DNA of 64,000 nucleotides from Aureobasidium sp. EXF-3400. Lineage: Eukaryota; Ascomycota; Dothideomycetes; Dothideales; Saccotheciaceae. The notes under the pieces are model-generated. The model did no database searches. It saw only the letters and a list, made by a program, of their open reading frames with translations, and had not been told where the DNA came from. The position numbers and the translations under genes are program-made. The DNA is taken from positions 1-64,000 of the forward strand of contig SWBL01000075.1 in assembly GCA_024195585.1 (NCBI GenBank). The letters run 5' to 3'. This document shows, piece after piece, positions 63,601-64,000 of this stretch. Numbering within the stretch: the stretch's first letter is position 1; every line of letters starts with the position of its first letter.

Positions 63601-64000
63601 GCAGGTCTCCGCTGTGCCTTCTTTGACTTCTGATCCTCGCGTATCCTCGGCTGTGTCGTCTATTGTGGCTGGCATCAGTGTTCCAACTCAAGGTTCGGTT
63701 GAGATCGGTCCCGCTCTCACGTCTTTGGCATCCCAGATCTCGCAACTTCCTTCCCCAGTTCGCCCTGTTGTGTCATCCCTGCTTTCTCAGATCTCGGCCA
63801 CTCCTACCGCGGTCAACGGCCCTAGAGTTTCATCAGCAGTCTCATCCATCGTGGCAGGAGTCAGTGTTCCCACTTTGAATCCAGTCGCAGTCGGCCCTGC
63901 TCTCTCGTCGCTGGCATCTAGGCTTCCTTCTCTCCCGACCACCGTACAGCCTATTGTTTCCTCTCTGTTGTCCCGCATCTCCGCAACACCTTCGGCGACC
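51656..64000 (+). CDS. Giant secreted repeat protein (3' end outside window)
   Basis: One frame from the ATG at 51656 is still open at the last base: 4,115 codons with no intron seen. Residues 1-19 (MRFLTVTSLTALAATTIAA) are a signal peptide; EKR at 37-39 is a Kex2-type site. Residues 60-150 are Ser/Ala/Thr-rich. Seven modules with C-[ST]-D-x-x-C occupy about residues 327-710. After that I see no cysteine, and very few Lys, Tyr, Trp, Met or His: the chain is built of Ser, Ala, Leu, Val, Thr, Gln, Pro, Ile, Gly with Asp/Glu, in units such as ALSSLASQITELPASAQP. Each unit alternates a predicted amphipathic helix with a short L-P turn, so an extended helical-hairpin rod is plausible. Role unknown: wall, surface or matrix protein are options. 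Opposite-strand frames over it are shadows. The number of repeats may be affected by assembly. Confidence 0.85.
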   Translation, partial: MRFLTVTSLTALAATTIAAPAGPYDSPVEDHEQQHLEKRALIGGTSGTTLLGLLGIGIAQSSALLSIGLGGAGASSTSAASTSRASSAAATSASIAPSAVTSATIASSAVASATIASSAGTSASTSRSSSSTQPLASASVSAGLSVSIAPIGLSSVVSDVSARTSSAVSLISSILANPVETSNTQAVSSLNSVISQATALPTSLGAQVSVALNGVTGPSSNIAAIQTLLTASSIRTDPTAVASLASHVSVIAADPSQTAQSSLSSLASVLSNAAVIPGNVASIVSSMASSMTSGTSSISGHANSIVSSFAAVASTTSTPVASSTATCSDLLCLNAQVGGLGLGVGALPSSGGLLSLSLGLGGSQTSSTLSAPIVISTGGAQTTCTDLACVNVAATGLLSASLGVIPTASVTPSATTLATPVTISASNGGPTSTCTDVICLSVAASNLLSVSVGLIPTSVLGGNVLSTLSLGVTATPTVYSLSLGGVTTAPTATSLSEHVTVIATDGATTTVCTDVMCVHDAASSLLGINAGQIPSSVLGNDLGTLMVPSQTGLAQPVTITATDGSATTTCSDVFCLHTAATSYLGLSSAGALPTSLLGSNNIGSLALGASLAGSPTATSLAQPITITATDGGATTTCSDVLCLNVAATSLLGVNVGLLPSSVIGSNDLATLSLAHGATAKPGETTLAAPVIVTGGNGAQTTCTDVLCLGIAATGLLSADVGLIPTSVLGSNPASATGALQVPSGTIGNVLSSLVASNTGLPSEAVSLVSSILAAPTQATILPSASLLLSSLAQNSALPSDASSAVSELLGGVTNIGFLGTATPTGAVQIPSGAAGSVLSSLVVSGTGLPSDALSLVSSILAAPSQATILPQASAQLSSLIENPALPSDASSAVSNLLGAITNIPSVTLSLIPSTTLVAVPIATGAPISAISSLLGEGTLPESASSIISSLIAVPTQISLLPSISSVIADIATDNPDLASSVAGVVSSVVAQASQVSLVPSTTLLAVPVQTSILPIVGSAISAIGDQAREQVTSAASVLSSVLVDATALPTAEISSLLAVGNLPIPASSALSSLLANPSQTNALPAVSSVISAIDNQAGVVTSAASVLSSALLDATALPTAEISSLLAGGNLPVSASSALSSLLAAPSQSDVLSAISSVVAAIGNGATGAVPSALTQLSSALVDATVVPTAAISSLLAVGSIPESASAALSSLIAVPTSADILPAVSSIIGDLNSDGSGAATSAALVLSSLIQAPTQTAVPAGVVAVISSLVDQGALPTSANAELSSLLADPTQSNFLPAVSSIISTVGNEVSGDATSAVSALSSLIQAPAPTEAPVEVVSAISSLLSDGALPTSANAVLSSLIASPTGASFLPAVSSVLSQVNAQATGSLPTAISVLSSLIANPTQTDVPQDAVSAISSLLADPNLSASLGATVELPQPTSDILGGLTAILPEPATQALGGLTSLLPEPSTQIIGDLTSLLPEPTSQVLGGLTSLLPEPTTQILGGLTELLPEPTTQILGGLTSLLPETTNIIADLTSGLPAPTATVDPILVISSLLSQASTLPAEVQATALPALSSLLSEASNVATNVVDPVATSAINSVLVEATGIPGLASLIANPVTEAPVPALSSLFSAASELPADVLSTVQPALSSLLSVATQIEATATAGDLGASSALSSILVEATGIPGITSLVANPAIADPISAISSLLSQASNLPADVQSNVNPALSSLLSVASGLDASATGTIDPLVTSAVSSILNVAAGLPGLGSVVPTALVPADPVQAVSSLLSQATQLPGDIQTSIQPAIASLVSQVTEAAATGTVDPTLVAGLSSVLSEATNAAGDALSTPALIVDPVQAVSSLLSEAAQLPSDIQTSIQPDVSSLVSQVTGAAATGVVDPALVSSLSSILNDATSVAGDSISTLAISLDPVQAVTSLLAQATQLPGDIQSSVQPAVSSLVSQINDGASTGAVDPNLVSSLSSVLADATSAAGDSLSTPALTADPLQAVTSLLSEATQLPGSIQTSVQPVVASLVSQVNNAAATGIVDPGLISSLSSVLADATSAAGGVSFDPLQAVTSLLSEATRLPSDIQTSVLPEISSLVAQVSDAAAATSAVDPSLISGLSSILADATSAAGGITALPSVTVDPLQAVTSLLSEATQLPGDIQTSVQPIVASLVSQVNSAAITGVVDQGLVSSLSSVLADASSAANAAASLATPVTSDDPIQIISSLLSGASDLPLSAQTSLQPVLSQLFSQVTGIGATITGAPLVSAVSSILADATSAANTLGNAVVVPTFPAGVEPGISSLLNDPAASIVQPALSSLLSQVSEIGASASGIQPSVSSLLSGVSDAVPIETGVANSLLGQVFDLGASATALQPALSSLAAQITQLPESLQPALSSIISDVNGVGASVGAGVSVGAAVSATGVVPALSSLLSRVSDLAASATSGVLPAVSSLASDVTQLPTTIQPAVSSLLSQIADPLVTNVDPALSSLAAQITELPATAQPVLSSILGQASDLAASATPALTSLASDVTQLPAFIQPAVQSLISQVADPAVTNIDPVLSSLASQATELPASAQPILSSILGQASSIAALATPALTSLAADVTQLPASIQPAVQSLISQVADPAITNVNPALSSLASQITQLPASAQPILSSILGQASSIAASATPVLSSLASDVTQLPESIQPAVSSLLTQIADPLATGANFALSSLASQVAELPASAQPILSSILSQASGIVASATNDVQPALTSLASHVTQLPESLQPAVSSLLTQIANPIATGVNVALSSLASQVAELPASAQPILSSILSQASGIAASVTNDVPPALTSLVSDVTQLPASVQPAVSSLLSQIADPIATGVDPALSSLTAQITGLPADAQPVLSSILSQASSIAASGTNDVQPLLSSLASQATQLPGSVQPAVSSLLSQVSNPLATGVDSALSSLAAQVTALPASVQPVLASIVSQASEVAASVTSGVNPILPSLAADVTQLPQSIQPAVSSLLSAAASPVATGLDPALSSLAAQVAALPTSAQPILGGILSQVSGIAASATAGAGLNVNVAPILTSLTSQASALPVSLQPALSSLISDISVSGPLATGVDPALSSLASQITELPVSAQPALSSILSQASGLVSSAAQVTSPIDVGPALTSLAAQATGLPASIQPAVSSLISQISVSGPAASGIDSALSSLASQVTELPATAQPALSSIVAQASSLVSSAVSQATSGVEVGAVLTSLASQATALPVSIQSGVSSLISQISAAGPAASGVDAAISSLASQITELPVTAQPALSAIVSQASGLLNSAVPQVTASITAGLTIDPALTLPLPTSVAVPVSSLLSQISASGVVASNVQPVLSSLASQITELPQSAQPGLASLISQISGLAPITSAVPTIGGVVVDPALTIGLPSSILPAVSSLLSQVSASGPAATGVQPALSSLASQVTQLPSSAQPALSSLIAGISGLAPVTSAAPTIGAVKINPSLTAQLLSSLQPALSSLISQISAAGPTAPAVQTALSSLASQISQLPSSAQPALSSLIFQVSGLPATPVTGVGSINPALTSQLPSSIRPAVSSLLSQVSAIGATNPAVQTALSSLASQISQLPSSARPALSSLISQVSNLPVNSAVPTVGAGAAGSALSSLASQASNLPSSVRPALSSLLSQVSAVGPSGTLAPSVSSAVSSLLAGATSRAPTVGGNAAGAGAILSSIRSQASLLPVSVQPVLSSLLSQVSAVGPSGTVAPSVSAAVTSLAGAVGNTRNSVSETIAAGSALSSIASQASKLPASLQTAVASILSQVSAAGPSATLDPRISSAVSSLLSAASPSASASISAGGNVIVGPALSSLASQISQLPSSVRPVVSSLLSQVSATPTATLDPRVSSAVSSLVSAVAPSRAPTGGNVIVGPALSSLASQFSQLPSSIRPELSSLLSLVSATPSATSDPRVSSAVSSIVAGVDLPTSRPVEVAPALSSLASQISQLPSSIRPAVSSLLSQVSAVPSLTSDPRVSSAVSSIVAGISVPTQGSVEIGPALTSLASQISQLPSPVRPVVSSLLSQISATPTAVNGPRVSSAVSSIVAGVSVPTLNPVAVGPALSSLASRLPSLPTTVQPIVSSLLSRISATPSAT
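52634..53776 (+). repeat. Seven Cys-pair modules in the giant protein
   Basis: First cysteines at nt 52634, 52805, 52955, 53189, 53363, 53564 and 53759, in CSDLLC, CTDLAC, CTDVIC, CTDVMC, CSDVFC, CSDVLC and CTDVLC. Each is preceded by a TTC/ATTTC-type Thr run and followed by AAxxLL and a P-T/S-S-V-L-G block. Spacing is 50-78 codons. These are the main cysteines of the visible protein. Confidence 0.85.
55979..56250 (+). repeat. 15-residue tandem repeat ILGGLTSLLPEPTTQ
   Basis: Six to seven 45-nt units in frame, from DILGGLTAILPEPATQ to LTSLLPETTN. Each carries GGLT and LLPEP; Glu is the only charge. Confidence 0.85.
56981..58530 (+). repeat. About 74-residue tandem repeat DPxQAVxSLLSEATQLP
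   Basis: Units begin with the D-P codons at 56981, 57203, 57425, 57647, 57851, 58076 and 58304. Spacing is 222, 222, 222, 204, 225 and 228 nt. Each unit contains IQTSVQP, SLVSQV and SSLSSVLADATSAAG. Confidence 0.85.
59096..61690 (+). repeat. 73- to 85-residue tandem repeat DPALSSLASQxTELPASAQP
   Basis: Units begin at 59096, 59315, 59534, 59753, 59984, 60215, 60446, 60677, 60932, 61184 and 61439. Spacing is 219 three times, 231 four times, then 255, 252 and 255 nt. Each unit is two related halves, ALSSLASQ...ILSSILSQAS and ALTSLASDVTQLP...AVSSLLSQIADP. Confidence 0.85.
61685..64000 (+). repeat. Distal repeats of the giant protein, shortening units
   Basis: Corresponding VQPxLSSLASQ points at 61685, 61925, 62165 and 62393 are spaced 240, 240 and 228 nt. 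A later DPRVSSAVSS series at 63047, 63251, 63446, 63632 and 63818 is spaced 204, 195, 186 and 186 nt. Arginine appears here (SSVRPV, DPRVSS), unlike in the central repeats. The series continues past the window. Confidence 0.8.

Noticed and set aside
52795..63978. Numerous minus-strand and alternative-frame open frames of 60-270 codons across the giant gene
   Set aside because: They mirror the repeat periodicity of the plus-strand protein; Ser/Ala/Leu-rich coding leaves few stops in other frames. No signal peptide or independent domain.
1..64000. CRISPR array, provirus or integrated virus
   Set aside because: No short palindromic repeat-spacer array; repeats present are coding tandem repeats; no viral replication or capsid genes seen.

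Overview
The window looks like nuclear DNA of a filamentous ascomycete (Pezizomycotina; I lean to Dothideomycetes, but that is a guess). Evidence: short introns (mostly 46-60 nt) with GTRNGY donors, a RIP-mutated transposon, a CFEM protein, a PTH11-like receptor, an amadoriase, a complete-looking COP9 subunit 4, and short intergenic gaps. About 24 genes are supported; many needed splicing by eye because their exons lie in different frames. No tRNA, rRNA, CRISPR array or virus was recognised.

Layout. 1-2323: hAT-family DNA transposon whose transposase frame is intact in register but riddled with TAG/TAA codons of RIP type. 2943-19316: housekeeping and hypothetical genes: 3-phosphoglycerate dehydrogenase with an upstream Gcn4/CpcA-type site, histone chaperone NAP1, a ZUP1-like C78 ubiquitin peptidase, a lysine-rich Myb/SANT-like protein, two hypotheticals (one apparently split by a frameshift in a C6 run), a short-chain dehydrogenase and a WD40 protein. 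19662-27251: five consecutive minus-strand genes with signal peptides: a tiny cysteine-rich protein, an extracellular glycerophosphodiesterase (with an 18-nt microexon), an ExeM-like nuclease, a CFEM protein and a GH43 glycosidase. 28583-38331: a zinc-finger-less fungal transcription-factor-like protein, a DAL5-like transporter with an in-frame TGA, a type II membrane protein, an amadoriase-like FAD oxidase and a PTH11-like membrane protein. 39972-42744: CSN4 and TFIIF beta (TFG2) share a 449-bp divergent promoter.

42745-64000: this part is sparse. A 3-kb gene-free stretch with uORFs precedes a bZIP factor that carries a predicted transmembrane segment after its zipper, an ATF6/CREB3-like arrangement. 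After another 4 kb without convincing genes, a single uninterrupted frame starts at 51656 and is still open at the window end (at least 4,115 codons). It has a signal peptide, a Kex2-type KR site, seven Cys-pair modules, and then thousands of Ser/Ala/Leu/Val-rich residues in nested tandem repeats whose unit length changes in blocks (222, 219, 231, about 255, 240, then about 186-204 nt). I know of no described family matching it, and it is the best candidate here for something new.

Functional links are inferred only: the glycerophosphodiesterase and nuclease are neighbours that could both release phosphate outside the cell, and the GH43, CFEM and Cys-rich proteins fit a secreted-protein cluster. 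Exon boundaries, products and regulation come from reading the sequence without searches or expression data.
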